Shown here piece by piece: positions 7,824 through 15,438 of a DNA stretch of 42,738 bases. The DNA is taken from the NCBI GenBank assembly GCA_037388465.1, contig JARRKE010000023.1:1-42738 (forward strand), in the 5' to 3' direction. Made by a program: the position numbers and the translations under genes. The notes under the pieces are model-generated. The model was not told where the DNA came from and searched no databases. It worked only from the letters and a program-made list of their open reading frames with translations. This DNA is from Gammaproteobacteria bacterium. GTDB taxonomy: Bacteria; Pseudomonadota; Gammaproteobacteria; SpSt-1174. Each line of letters opens with the position of its first letter. The stretch's first letter is position 1.

Positions 7824-8249
7824 GGGCACTCTCACGCGATGTGAAACACTCTGGATTGAGATTGTGGTTCAGGTAAATGGTTCTGTGCAAAAAATCTCCA
7901 TGGTTGCAGGGATTAATGGCCTTGTCGGTAACGGGGTTTGGAGACAGGCAAACGGTTTTTTTGCGCTGAGCAAAGTTTGTTCATGTGAGTGACGCACGGT
8001 ATTTCGGTCGCACAGCATTGGCGCATGAGCAGGAAAAAATGGCGATCTTTGCCCGTCGATAGTGCATTTGTGAATAAACGAGGTGGTCACGTTTATGTTT
8101 CGCAACAAGCGGCCGATGGCATTGATGTTGCTTTGACGGTCATGCCCTTTGCGTCGGTCAGATACCGCGCAGGAAATGATTCCCCATTCACCTGTAGCAC
8201 CCGGCAAGGTATGACTCATGTTATGCCTTGGCTGAGAGAGGAATGTTCC
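7824..8249. other. 426-base intergenic region, fpr / chemoreceptor
   Basis: No convincing gene is present. The region is more AT-rich than its flanks and separates two divergent genes, so it should hold both promoters. The chemoreceptor frame is open back to 7989, but the stretch before 8250 does not resemble any receptor domain and lacks a good ribosome site. AAAA at 8036-8039 and GTCGATAG at 8055-8062, 15 bases apart, resemble a flagellar sigma-28 promoter (TAAA-N15-GCCGATAA), matching 3 of 4 and 6 of 8 positions. Confidence 0.5.
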
Positions 8250-9668
8250 ATGAGTCTGGCGCAAATGATTCTGCCTGCGGCGTCGAGCCGCAAACAGTTG
8301 GTCAGAACGCTCGAAAAATTGACCGAACGAGATTGGGATCTGACGGTCGATTTCGATGAGTTGTCGCTCGATGCCGATTTGAGTGCGGCGTTGAACCGCT
8401 TCATGCACCGTTTGGCGAAAGAGATTTCGCAGTCGGCCCGTACCTCCATTGCCGTGTCGTCCGCCGCACCGCAGCTGGCTAAACTGGCGAGCGAAACGCG
8501 CGAGGACAGTGGGGCGTTGTCGACGGCGGCGGTGAATATCGCCAGCGCCGTTGAGGAGATGGCCACGACCATCGAGCAGGAGCTCAGCCGCAATACGCAC
8601 GAGATCGCCGAGTTTTCCTCCGGGGTCACCCAGGCGGTGGCGGAGGGTGATCGTTCCGGCGGAGCATTGCAGGAACACATCGTCGAGATGGATGACCGCG
8701 TGACCCTGCTGGCGCAGGAAATCGAAACCCTGAGTAAGCAGGCGAAACGCATCGGGGAAATTATCGGATTGATCGACAGCATCGCGCATCAAACCAATCT
8801 GCTGGCGCTGAATGCGGCCATTGAGGCCGCGCGGGCCGGCGAGCATGGACGCGGTTTTGCCGTGGTGGCCGGGGAGGTGCGCGACCTGGCGCATCAGACC
8901 GCCGAAGCCACGGAGCGCGTGCAGTCGGTGGTGGAGCAGATCCAGACGGGTATTGCCGCCACGGTCAGCGGTGTCGGCGAGGTGAGCGAGCGGGTGGCCA
9001 GTGGACGTGAGCAGGCGCAGGCGACCCGCACCCGGCTCAGCGAGGCGAGCACGGCAATGGGACAGCTGGACGAGAGCATTCGCAGCATTGCGACCGCCAC
9101 CGAGGAGATGGGCTGTACGGCGCAGAGCGTGAGCCGCGACGTGCAGCAGGTGGCGGAGATTGCGCAGACCATGACCGACAAGGCGGTGGAGGTGAGCGAT
9201 ACCGGCACGCGCCTGCACGACATGGCCGACGAACTGCTGACGGCGATCGGCGTGTTTCGTTTCGATGCACACCGCAGCGCGCGCGAGGCCACGGAGGCGC
9301 TGGCCGCCGAATCGGCTGTGGCGGGCATGCAGCGCACGGTGATGGAATCGGCCCTGCGCCAGGCGCTCACGCGGCACGAATTTTTCGAACTGCTGTACGT
9401 GACCGACGGACGCGGTCGGCAGGTCAGCGACAACATCGCCGGTGAGGGATTCACCGCCGGTTACGGCGGCACCGGGCACGGACAGGACTGGTCCGATCGC
9501 GAGTGGTTCAGGCACGCCAGCGAGGACGGCGAGACCTACGTGAGCGCGGTCTACCGATCCGCCGCGACCGGCCAGTTCTGCTTCACGGTGGCCGCTCCGA
9601 TTCGTGACACCGGCGGGCGGATCGTGGGCGTGCTGGGCGCGGACGTCAGGCTGGCCGCGCTGATCTGA
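8250..9668 (+). CDS. soluble methyl-accepting chemotaxis protein with C-terminal Cache-like domain
   Basis: The 472-residue protein has no membrane segment. A short helical N-terminus leads into a receptor coiled coil, with the highly conserved hairpin tip ([20 protein letters not shown], then [12 protein letters not shown]) near residues 178-212, which contacts CheA and CheW. After the coiled coil (about residue 345) comes a helical linker and a sensor domain (about 365-472) with [29 protein letters not shown] and an 'R.I.GVLGAD' strand, the pattern of PDC/Cache sensor domains. The receptor is therefore cytoplasmic, with its sensor at the C-terminal end. ATG 8250 follows GAGAGGAA. The ligand is unknown. 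Confidence 0.9.
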   Translation: MSLAQMILPAASSRKQLVRTLEKLTERDWDLTVDFDELSLDADLSAALNRFMHRLAKEISQSARTSIAVSSAAPQLAKLASETREDSGALSTAAVNIASAVEEMATTIEQELSRNTHEIAEFSSGVTQAVAEGDRSGGALQEHIVEMDDRVTLLAQEIETLSKQAKRIGEIIGLIDSIAHQTNLLALNAAIEAARAGEHGRGFAVVAGEVRDLAHQTAEATERVQSVVEQIQTGIAATVSGVGEVSERVASGREQAQATRTRLSEASTAMGQLDESIRSIATATEEMGCTAQSVSRDVQQVAEIAQTMTDKAVEVSDTGTRLHDMADELLTAIGVFRFDAHRSAREATEALAAESAVAGMQRTVMESALRQALTRHEFFELLYVTDGRGRQVSDNIAGEGFTAGYGGTGHGQDWSDREWFRHASEDGETYVSAVYRSAATGQFCFTVAAPIRDTGGRIVGVLGADVRLAALI

Positions 9669-9687
9669 TCACTGGCGTGTGGGATGA

Positions 9688-9717
9688 CGCGCCGGCAGGT
9701 TTGGGGTCGCCGGCGCG
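9688..9717. terminator. hairpin between convergent genes
   Basis: CGCGCCGGC (9688-9696) and GCCGGCGCG (9709-9717) form a perfect 9-bp stem with a 12-base loop between the convergent chemoreceptor and DsrE genes. There is no clear U-tract on either strand, so it may terminate poorly or block read-through. Confidence 0.45.
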
Positions 9718-9726
9718 CCGCGGCCT

Positions 9727-10227
9727 TCAGTACACCGGCACCAGCTCGTAGCCGTGCGCCTGGTAGCCGATGGCCGAAATAAAACCGTTGCCGACCGCGT
9801 GGACGTCCGGGATCAGGTCCTTGGGCGCCACGTCCATGCCCTTCATCGCCACGCCGCAGGCCTCGGTGCGGATACCCATGGTGGCGAATTTGTGAATCTC
9901 CCCCTGCACCTGTGAAACGGCGCGCTCGTCCATGTAACTGATCCCGCGCCGGTCCCTGGTCAGAAAGGCCACGGCGGGCCCGATGATCACTACGATGATG
10001 TGCGGCTTGACGCCCTGTTCGCGCAGACCTTTGTCGGTTTTTCCGATGACCCTGAGTACGTGCGCCACGCGGCCCGGGTTGTTGACGTCGATCATGAACA
10101 CCGCCTTGGCCTGCTTGAGACCTTGCAGGGCCTCGGTGTCCTTGAGCATGGCGGCATGTGCGGTTGAGCTCAGCAGCCAGCAAAACAACAGTGCACAGAG
10201 CTTGAGTGTGGTTTGTCTGGGGTTCAT
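9727..10227 (-). CDS. secreted DsrE-family protein
   Basis: This 166-residue protein has a signal peptide (basic start, hydrophobic LCALLFCWLLSS, cleavage near AHA-A) and a DsrE/DsrF-like domain with strands KAVFMIDVNNPGRV and HIIVVIIGPAVAFL and the Cys segment RTEACGVAMKGM near residue 120. It resembles periplasmic members of the DsrE family in sulfur-oxidising bacteria. Two in-frame ATGs lie at 10233 and 10227; AGGAGG touches the first and sits 6 bases before the second, so I use 10227. It diverges from another DsrE-family gene at 10450. A sulfur-binding role is inferred from the family. Confidence 0.82.
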   Translation of the reverse strand: MNPRQTTLKLCALLFCWLLSSTAHAAMLKDTEALQGLKQAKAVFMIDVNNPGRVAHVLRVIGKTDKGLREQGVKPHIIVVIIGPAVAFLTRDRRGISYMDERAVSQVQGEIHKFATMGIRTEACGVAMKGMDVAPKDLIPDVHAVGNGFISAIGYQAHGYELVPVY

Positions 10228-10449
10228 AGCCATCCTCCTGAAGTTTTTGGTGTTATTGGCGGCGACAGCGCGGGTGCCGCCGCCGCGTGTTGTTGAGACC
10301 GCAGTTTGTGCGGGAAATTCTGACCCGGTTCAGCCGGCCGCATCCGGTGGGGATGAAACTCCGTATAGATACTTTGTCGAACCTGTTACATGGGTTCGGT
10401 GAATATCTGTGATTCGCCGGGCCGTATGCACTGAAACAGGAGGTGTGAT

Positions 10450-10827
10450 ATGGCTGATGAACAAGCTCCGGATCTGGTGATCATCGTCATTACCGGTCCC
10501 GAAAACCCCAAGCGGCTGCCGTCGGCGTTTTTCCTTTCCGCCACGGCGGCGGCGAGCGAGCAGAACGTGATTTTGTATTTCACCGGTCCCGCAACCGAAC
10601 TGCTCAAGAAAGGCGTGGCGGAGAACCTCTATCCGCTGGAAGGTGGCAAGAGCGTGGCCGAGTTCATGCAGCTGGCGCTGGATAACGGGGTGACCGTTAT
10701 CGGTTGTCAGCAGTCGCTGGACCTGAACGGCATGACCAAGGACGACCTGTCCATGGAACTGCCGCTGCTCACGCCCAGCCAGGCGCTACCTTCGCTGGGG
10801 GCGGCCGGCAAGGTGCTGACCTGGTGA
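10450..10827 (+). CDS. cytoplasmic DsrE-family protein (DsrE2-like)
   Basis: The 125-residue protein lacks a signal peptide. Strand DLVIIVITGPENPKR, the 'A..A......V..YFTG' block, the helix GVTVIGCQQSLDLNG with a single Cys, and the GAAGKVLTW end match DsrE/DsrF-like and peroxiredoxin-family DsrE2 proteins, which handle protein-bound sulfane sulfur. AGGAGG at 10439-10444 precedes ATG 10450. It diverges from the secreted DsrE gene, with about 220 bases between the starts. The single Cys could serve as persulfide carrier; this is inference. Confidence 0.82.
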   Translation: MADEQAPDLVIIVITGPENPKRLPSAFFLSATAAASEQNVILYFTGPATELLKKGVAENLYPLEGGKSVAEFMQLALDNGVTVIGCQQSLDLNGMTKDDLSMELPLLTPSQALPSLGAAGKVLTW

Positions 10828-10860
10828 GGACGCGATGAAGCATACCGGCCCGGCCTGATC

Positions 10861-12060
10861 TCAGCTCTCGACGGTCCGGGTGCGCAGGCCGGGGCTGGTG
10901 TCATCGAGATCGGCGTCGAAAACGCGCCAGTTGTTGCGGCCTTCGTTTTTGACGCGATACATGGCCATGTCCGCGCGGCGCAGGATTTCGGCCGGCGTTG
11001 CGGTGGGGAACGGGAAGAAGACGATGCCGACGCTCGCCGCGACGTGCAGGGATATCGTTCTGCCGCTGGCGGTTTCGACCATGAGCCTTTCATGCAGGCT
11101 GGTCAGGAGCTTGCGCGTGATGCCGATGGCCTGTTCCCGGTCGGGTACGGATTTGAGCACCACGAAAAATTCGTCCCCACCGAGGCGGGCGACGAGGTCG
11201 GTATCGCGCACCGTGTGCGCGATGCGCCCGGAGATGGCCTGCAGCACCCGGTCGCCGGTGTCGTGTCCGTGGCGGTCGTTGATGGGCTTGAAGTTGTCGA
11301 TGTCGATGAACAGTCCGGCCGACAGCATGCCGGGCGGATGTGTGGAGAGCAGCATCTCCTCCAGGGCGCGTTCGAGATGGCGCCGGTTGTGCAGGCCGGT
11401 GAGGTTGTCCTGCAGTGACAGCTGCTCGTGCATGCGGCGTTCACGGTCGAGTTGGCGTTGTTTGTGAAACAGCTCGCGCCGCTGGTGTTCGAGGATGTAG
11501 CTGGACGCGGCGCCGATCAGGTTGGCGGCGAACAGATGAAAGTTGTCTTCGAGGTAAATCGACAACGGCGGTTGGTGGTGCAGCAGCAGTGACAGGTTGT
11601 AGGCGAGCTGGATGATCAGGCAGGCCACCAGGGCGTTGATGAAACGTATGCCCAGGAACATATAGGTCCAGAAGATCGCCAGGATCAGGCCCGGGAAGTA
11701 ATGGATGCTGGACTCGAAACTCATGGTCTGCTGGATGGCGATCAGTCCGCCGGCGGCTGCGATGCCGGCCAGGGCCATGGGTATCTGATTGATGCGGTTG
11801 AAGGTCGGCGTGTAGGTGTAGGCATACGTGGCCACGGCGATGGCCATGGCGGTGCCGCGCAATATCCAGATCAACGGCAGGTTGCGGTCGGGCAGGTGCA
11901 GGTCGATCAGGCCGTAGATGACATAGATGATCAGCCCGACGATGATCGCCACCCGCGATTGGGTGCGCAGCCACCGGGCGTACTGGATGCGATAGGCGCG
12001 CTCCGTGTCCGGGTCCCGGTAACCCAACGTATAGGGATTGAGTTCGGGTTTGTTGTGCAT
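10861..12060 (-). CDS. membrane diguanylate cyclase
   Basis: The 399-residue protein makes the second messenger cyclic di-GMP. About six membrane helices fill residues 35-190, followed by a coiled linker (HKQRQLDRERR) and a GGDEF domain (about 215-385). The active-site motif is intact (GGDEF, 294-298), and an inhibitory-site RxxD (RDTD, 285-288) lies five residues before it, so product inhibition is likely. The ATG at 12060 avoids overlap with the divergent DUF1223 gene; the ribosome site is weak. The membrane domain resembles the MASE-type sensory modules in general, but I cannot name the subtype. Confidence 0.88.
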   Translation of the reverse strand: MHNKPELNPYTLGYRDPDTERAYRIQYARWLRTQSRVAIIVGLIIYVIYGLIDLHLPDRNLPLIWILRGTAMAIAVATYAYTYTPTFNRINQIPMALAGIAAAGGLIAIQQTMSFESSIHYFPGLILAIFWTYMFLGIRFINALVACLIIQLAYNLSLLLHHQPPLSIYLEDNFHLFAANLIGAASSYILEHQRRELFHKQRQLDRERRMHEQLSLQDNLTGLHNRRHLERALEEMLLSTHPPGMLSAGLFIDIDNFKPINDRHGHDTGDRVLQAISGRIAHTVRDTDLVARLGGDEFFVVLKSVPDREQAIGITRKLLTSLHERLMVETASGRTISLHVAASVGIVFFPFPTATPAEILRRADMAMYRVKNEGRNNWRVFDADLDDTSPGLRTRTVES

Positions 12061-12229
12061 GATCGGAAAGCGGCTTGGGATTCGATAACTATAAATGATG
12101 GCCGGGTACGACACACCCTGCCTTGTGTTCGGCGAACGGGTTGTGTGCGGCCATGGTTGACCGTGTATTTGATGCGCGATTCCGCGGCCGGTTCGGCTGT
12201 TGCGATGAATCCGCGCCGGGAGGGGAAGG

Positions 12230-12976
12230 ATGCGTTTGCGATTCGTACTGGGATTGATGCTGGTGTCGGTATGCGCCGCGCCCGTTGTGCAGGCGGCGGA
12301 TGTCGAGCTGGTGAGTTCCGATAAACCGGTGGAATTGGTAGAGCTGTTCACCTCGCAGGGCTGCAGCAGCTGCCCGCCCGCGGACGCCTGGCTGAGCGGC
12401 CTGCAGCGGCATCCCGGCCTGTGGCGCGACTTCGTGCCGCTGGCCTGGCATGTGGATTATTGGAACGACCTGGGTTGGCGCGACATCTTTTCGAGTCCCG
12501 CCTACAGCGCCCGGCAGCGGGCCTATCAGGCCGCCGGTTATCTGCGCACCGTGTATACCCCGGCCGTGCTCGTGGACGGACGTCCCTGGCGTGCGTGGTA
12601 CACGGGGCGGGCCTTGCCGGATGCCATGTCTGCGCCGGTGGGCAGGCTGCGGCTGACGATCGAGGGCGAGCGGGTGATGCTTGGATTCGAGCCGATGCAC
12701 CCGGCACCGGCGCAAACCTACCGTGTCCATCTGGCCGTGCTGGGCATGGGCTATGCGACACCCGTCGGGCGCGGCGAGAATAGCGGCCGTACCCTGCACG
12801 AGGACTTTGTCGTACTCGCCCACCATGTATCGGATTCCCGGCGCGCCGATGCGGGGTTGCATTGGCGTATGGCGCTGCCGCGGGTGTCGGCCGCGCAGCG
12901 TTTGGCCGTCGCGGCGTGGGTGGTCGGCGGGTCGGACCCCATGCCGCTGCAGGCGGTGGGCGGCTGGCTGCACTGA
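12230..12976 (+). CDS. secreted DUF1223 thioredoxin-like protein
   Basis: The 248-residue protein has a signal peptide (cleavage near VQAAD) and a DUF1223 domain opening with VELFTSQGCSSCPPAD, a thioredoxin-fold strand with a CSSC motif at about residues 43-46, then WHVDYWNDLGW and YTPAVLVDG, all conserved blocks of the family. It is expected in the periplasm; a redox role is suggested by the CxxC motif but has not been established for the family as far as I know. GGAGGGGAAGG lies immediately before ATG 12230, with the ATG abutting it. Confidence 0.88.
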   Translation: MRLRFVLGLMLVSVCAAPVVQAADVELVSSDKPVELVELFTSQGCSSCPPADAWLSGLQRHPGLWRDFVPLAWHVDYWNDLGWRDIFSSPAYSARQRAYQAAGYLRTVYTPAVLVDGRPWRAWYTGRALPDAMSAPVGRLRLTIEGERVMLGFEPMHPAPAQTYRVHLAVLGMGYATPVGRGENSGRTLHEDFVVLAHHVSDSRRADAGLHWRMALPRVSAAQRLAVAAWVVGGSDPMPLQAVGGWLH

Positions 12977-13006
12977 TGTCGCCCCGTCGGGACGGCGGAT
13001 AAAACA

Positions 13007-13032
13007 GGGCGCACCGGGCAACCGGTGCGCCC
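13007..13032 (-). terminator. leuA terminator
   Basis: GGGCGCACCGG (13007-13017) pairs with CCGGTGCGCCC (13022-13032) around a 4-base loop, an 11-bp perfect stem. On the minus strand it is followed by TGTTTTA, so it fits as the leuA transcription terminator. It starts 30 bases past a stop at 13062, which marks that stop as the ancestral end of leuA. Confidence 0.65.
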
Positions 13033-13061
13033 GTTCGCTTGCTTGGCTTAATGGACCGGCG

Positions 13062-14683
13062 TCAGGCGTTTGCGTTGGCCTGTGCGGGCATGACATCCGC
13101 GTCGAGCGCCGCACCTACCGCGGCCAGCACGGCCTGGAAGGCCTGGCGATGGCGTTGGCCTCGGTGCCGCCGGACAGGGCGTGTTCGTCGAACTGTTCGA
13201 TGACGACGTTCACGCCGCGGCTGCGCGCCAGCGCATCGACCAGGGCCTCGACGGCGCCGTGTCCTTCGCCGCGCAGGCGCAGCGTGTTCCCCTGGACGCC
13301 GACCTGTACTGTGGCCGTCACCCGCTCACTGGCGCGGTTGATGTCGTAGTTCTGCATCTCCCAGCCGGGACGCACGGTGCAGTAGTACTCGCTGAACAGG
13401 GCCCAAATGCGTTCGGAAGCGATTTCCTGAGCGGTGCGCTCCGATTCGGCCTGCACCACGGTGCTGAATTCCTGCGCCAGCCAGCGCGGGATGCTGACCC
13501 CGTGGTCGCGTTCCAGCACGTGGGCGACGCCGCCCTTGCCGGACTGGCTGTTGATGCGCACGACCTCCTCGTAGCGTCGACCGAGGTCGCGCGGGTCGAT
13601 GGGCAGGTAGGGTACCTCCCAGGCGCCGCCCCGTTCGTGGTAATGCGCCGTGCCCTTGCGGATCGCGTCCTGATGGCTGCCGGAGAAGGCGGTGTAGACC
13701 AGCTCGCCCATCCAGGGATGGCGCGGGTGCACGGGCATGCCGGTGCTCTCGTAGCAGGCGGCGATGCCGGCTGCGTCGGAAAGATCGATCTGCGGGTCCA
13801 CGCCCTGCGAGTAAAGGTTCATGGCCATGGTGACGATGTCCATGTTGCCGGTGCGCTCGCCGTTGCCGAACAGCGTGCCTTCGACGCGGTCCGCGCCGGC
13901 CATGACGGCCAGTTCGGCCGCCGCCACGGCGCAGCCACGGTCGTTGTGGGTGTGCACGCTGATGGTGACGTGCTCGCGCTGCTGCAGGTGGTCGCAAAAC
14001 CACTCGATCTGGTCGGCGAACACGTTGGGCGTGGCCGATTCCACGGTAGACGGCAGGTTGAGGATGACCTGCTGTCCGTCCTGCGGGCGCCATACGGCGT
14101 TGACCGCGTCGCAGACCTCGACCGCGTACTCCAGCTCGGTGTTGCTGAAGCTCTCGGGCGAGTACTGGAACACCCATTCGGTTTCCGGATGTGCGGCGGC
14201 GCCCTGCCTGACGGCCTCCGCGCCGCGCACGGCGATGGCCTTCACGCCTTCGCGGTCGAGCCGGAACACCTGTTCGCGCTGCTGCGGGTTGGTGGAGTTG
14301 TAGACGTGCACGATGGCGCGCCGCGCACCCTTGAGGGCCGTGTAGCTACGCTCGATCAGTTCGGGGCGCGCCTGGGTGAGCACCTGGATGGTGACATCCC
14401 CGGGGATGCGGCCCTCCTCGATGATCCTGCGCACGAAGTCGTAATCGGGTTGCGAGGCGGCCGGGAATCCCACCTCGATCTGCTTGAAGCCAAGCCGCAC
14501 GAGCAGGTCGAACATGCGCGTCTTCTGTTCAACGCTCATGGGTTGCACCAGCGCCTGATTGCCGTCGCGCAGGTCCACGCTGCACCACTGGGGTGCCTGG
14601 TCGATGGTGCGGTTGGGCCAGCGCCGGTCGGATTTTTGAACCGGCGGGAAGGGACGGTACTTGCGATGATCGAATGAACTCAT
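13062..14683 (-). CDS. leuA: 2-isopropylmalate synthase, 3' end frameshifted
   Basis: LeuA condenses acetyl-CoA with 2-oxoisovalerate, the first committed step of leucine synthesis. The catalytic DRE-TIM barrel is intact, with DLRDGNQ near residue 38, the HTHND metal motif, and the NGERTGN loop. The regulatory domain follows but the frame as written ends at 13115 (522 residues) in RPSRPCWPR. Near 13141-13149 the conserved segment after ALSGGTEANAIA is lost, and the expected helix FQAVLAAVGAAL resumes in another frame, ending at 13062. So a deletion plus frameshift appears to have disrupted the last strand and helix of the leucine-binding region. ATG 14683 follows AGGTGGA. Catalysis is probably retained; leucine inhibition may be altered. 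Confidence 0.85.
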
Positions 14684-14827
14684 GTTCCACCTGTCTCGTG
14701 TCGGTTGGCCGTTCAGAAGGGATCGCCTCCTGTCGTGGCCGGTGCCGGGGGTGGGGTGCCGGCCACGGGATAAAGTCTATGCGGCATGGGGCGAGATTTG
14801 TTTGCGTATTTGTCTTTCCGGTCGTTG

Positions 14828-14880
14828 ATATTGGTGGAATATTGCTTTATTTAATATAATATTGGTTATTTATTGCTTTA
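14828..14880. promoter_or_regulatory. 22-bp direct repeat, candidate Lrp-family operator
   Basis: Two copies of a 22-bp element begin at 14828 and 14859 (18 of 22 positions identical; both begin ATATTGGT and end TTGCTTTA). Their 31-bp spacing is close to three helical turns, so both copies face the same side of the DNA. The region is strikingly AT-rich, lies between divergent leuA and the Lrp/AsnC gene, and covers the regulator's -35 and -10. Binding by the neighbouring regulator is an inference. Confidence 0.6.
14831..14860 (+). promoter_or_regulatory. promoter of Lrp/AsnC gene
   Basis: TTGGTG (14831-14836) and a perfect TATAAT (14855-14860) are separated by 18 bases and lie 33 bases before the start of the regulator gene. 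Both elements overlap the direct repeat, consistent with autoregulation. Confidence 0.55.
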
Positions 14881-14892
14881 AGGTGTCGTTTC

Positions 14893-15375
14893 ATGGCCGA
14901 CAGCCCCAAATTGGACCGCTACGACCGCCGCATCCTCGAAGAGCTGCAGCGCGACGGCGGGTTGAGCAATCAGGAACTGGCCGAGCGCATCGGCCTGTCG
15001 CCTTCACCCTGCTCGCGCCGCGTGCATGCATTGGAGGAGGCGGGCATCATCGAGCGCCGCGTCACCCTCCTGGACCGGCGCAAGCTGGGTCTGAGCCTTA
15101 CGGTGCTGGTGCACATCAGCATGGATCGCCACACGCCGGAGCGGTTTGCTGCTTTCGAGGAGGCGGTGAGCGGTTATCCCGAGGTGCAGGAGTGCTACCT
15201 CATCACGGGGCAGGAGGCGGACTACCAGCTCAAGGTGGTGGTGCCGGACATGGACCATTACCAGTCCTTCCTGCTCAACCAACTCACCCGCATCGAGGGC
15301 GTGAGCGGTGTGGTGTCCAGCTTTGTGCTGCGCCGTGTGGTGGATACCACCGAGCTGCCGTTGGGGTATCTCTGA
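14893..15375 (+). CDS. Lrp/AsnC family transcriptional regulator
   Basis: The 160-residue protein has an N-terminal winged helix-turn-helix (about 8-60; LDRYDRRILEELQRDG, LSNQELAERIGLSPSP, RRVHALEEAGII) and a C-terminal RAM effector-binding domain (about 70-150) with 'V.ECY.ITG..DY.LKV'. This matches the leucine-responsive regulatory protein family in domain order and length. It diverges from leuA across 209 bases, so leucine or another amino acid is a reasonable effector and leuA a reasonable target. Which of Lrp, AsnC or a paralogue it is cannot be decided from the sequence. Confidence 0.9.
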   Translation: MADSPKLDRYDRRILEELQRDGGLSNQELAERIGLSPSPCSRRVHALEEAGIIERRVTLLDRRKLGLSLTVLVHISMDRHTPERFAAFEEAVSGYPEVQECYLITGQEADYQLKVVVPDMDHYQSFLLNQLTRIEGVSGVVSSFVLRRVVDTTELPLGYL

Positions 15376-15385
15376 GAGGATATGC

Positions 15386-15424
15386 TACCGGCGATTGGAT
15401 CTGTGGATGGCCTGAAGGCCGGTA
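15386..15424. other. inverted repeat between convergent genes
   Basis: TACCGGC (15386-15392) is repeated inverted as GCCGGTA (15418-15424) between the convergent Lrp-type and cytolysin-type genes. A 25-base loop containing a smaller GGCC/GGCC hairpin separates the arms. There is no U-tract. It may be a weak bidirectional terminator. Confidence 0.3.
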
Positions 15425-15438
15425 CACGTGCCGAGTAA

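Noticed and set aside
7989-8249. N-terminal extension of the chemoreceptor.
   Set aside because: The stretch has no receptor or membrane features, and the internal ATG at 8250 has GAGAGGAA before it.
13181-14677. Very long plus-strand frame (498 codons) opposite leuA.
   Set aside because: It mirrors leuA in a GC-rich genome; the real gene is clear from the catalytic motifs.
14684-14827. Leucine leader peptide / attenuator before leuA.
   Set aside because: No short frame with consecutive Leu codons and no terminator-antiterminator pair was seen on the minus strand; a GC-rich hairpin around 14736-14765 has no U-tract.
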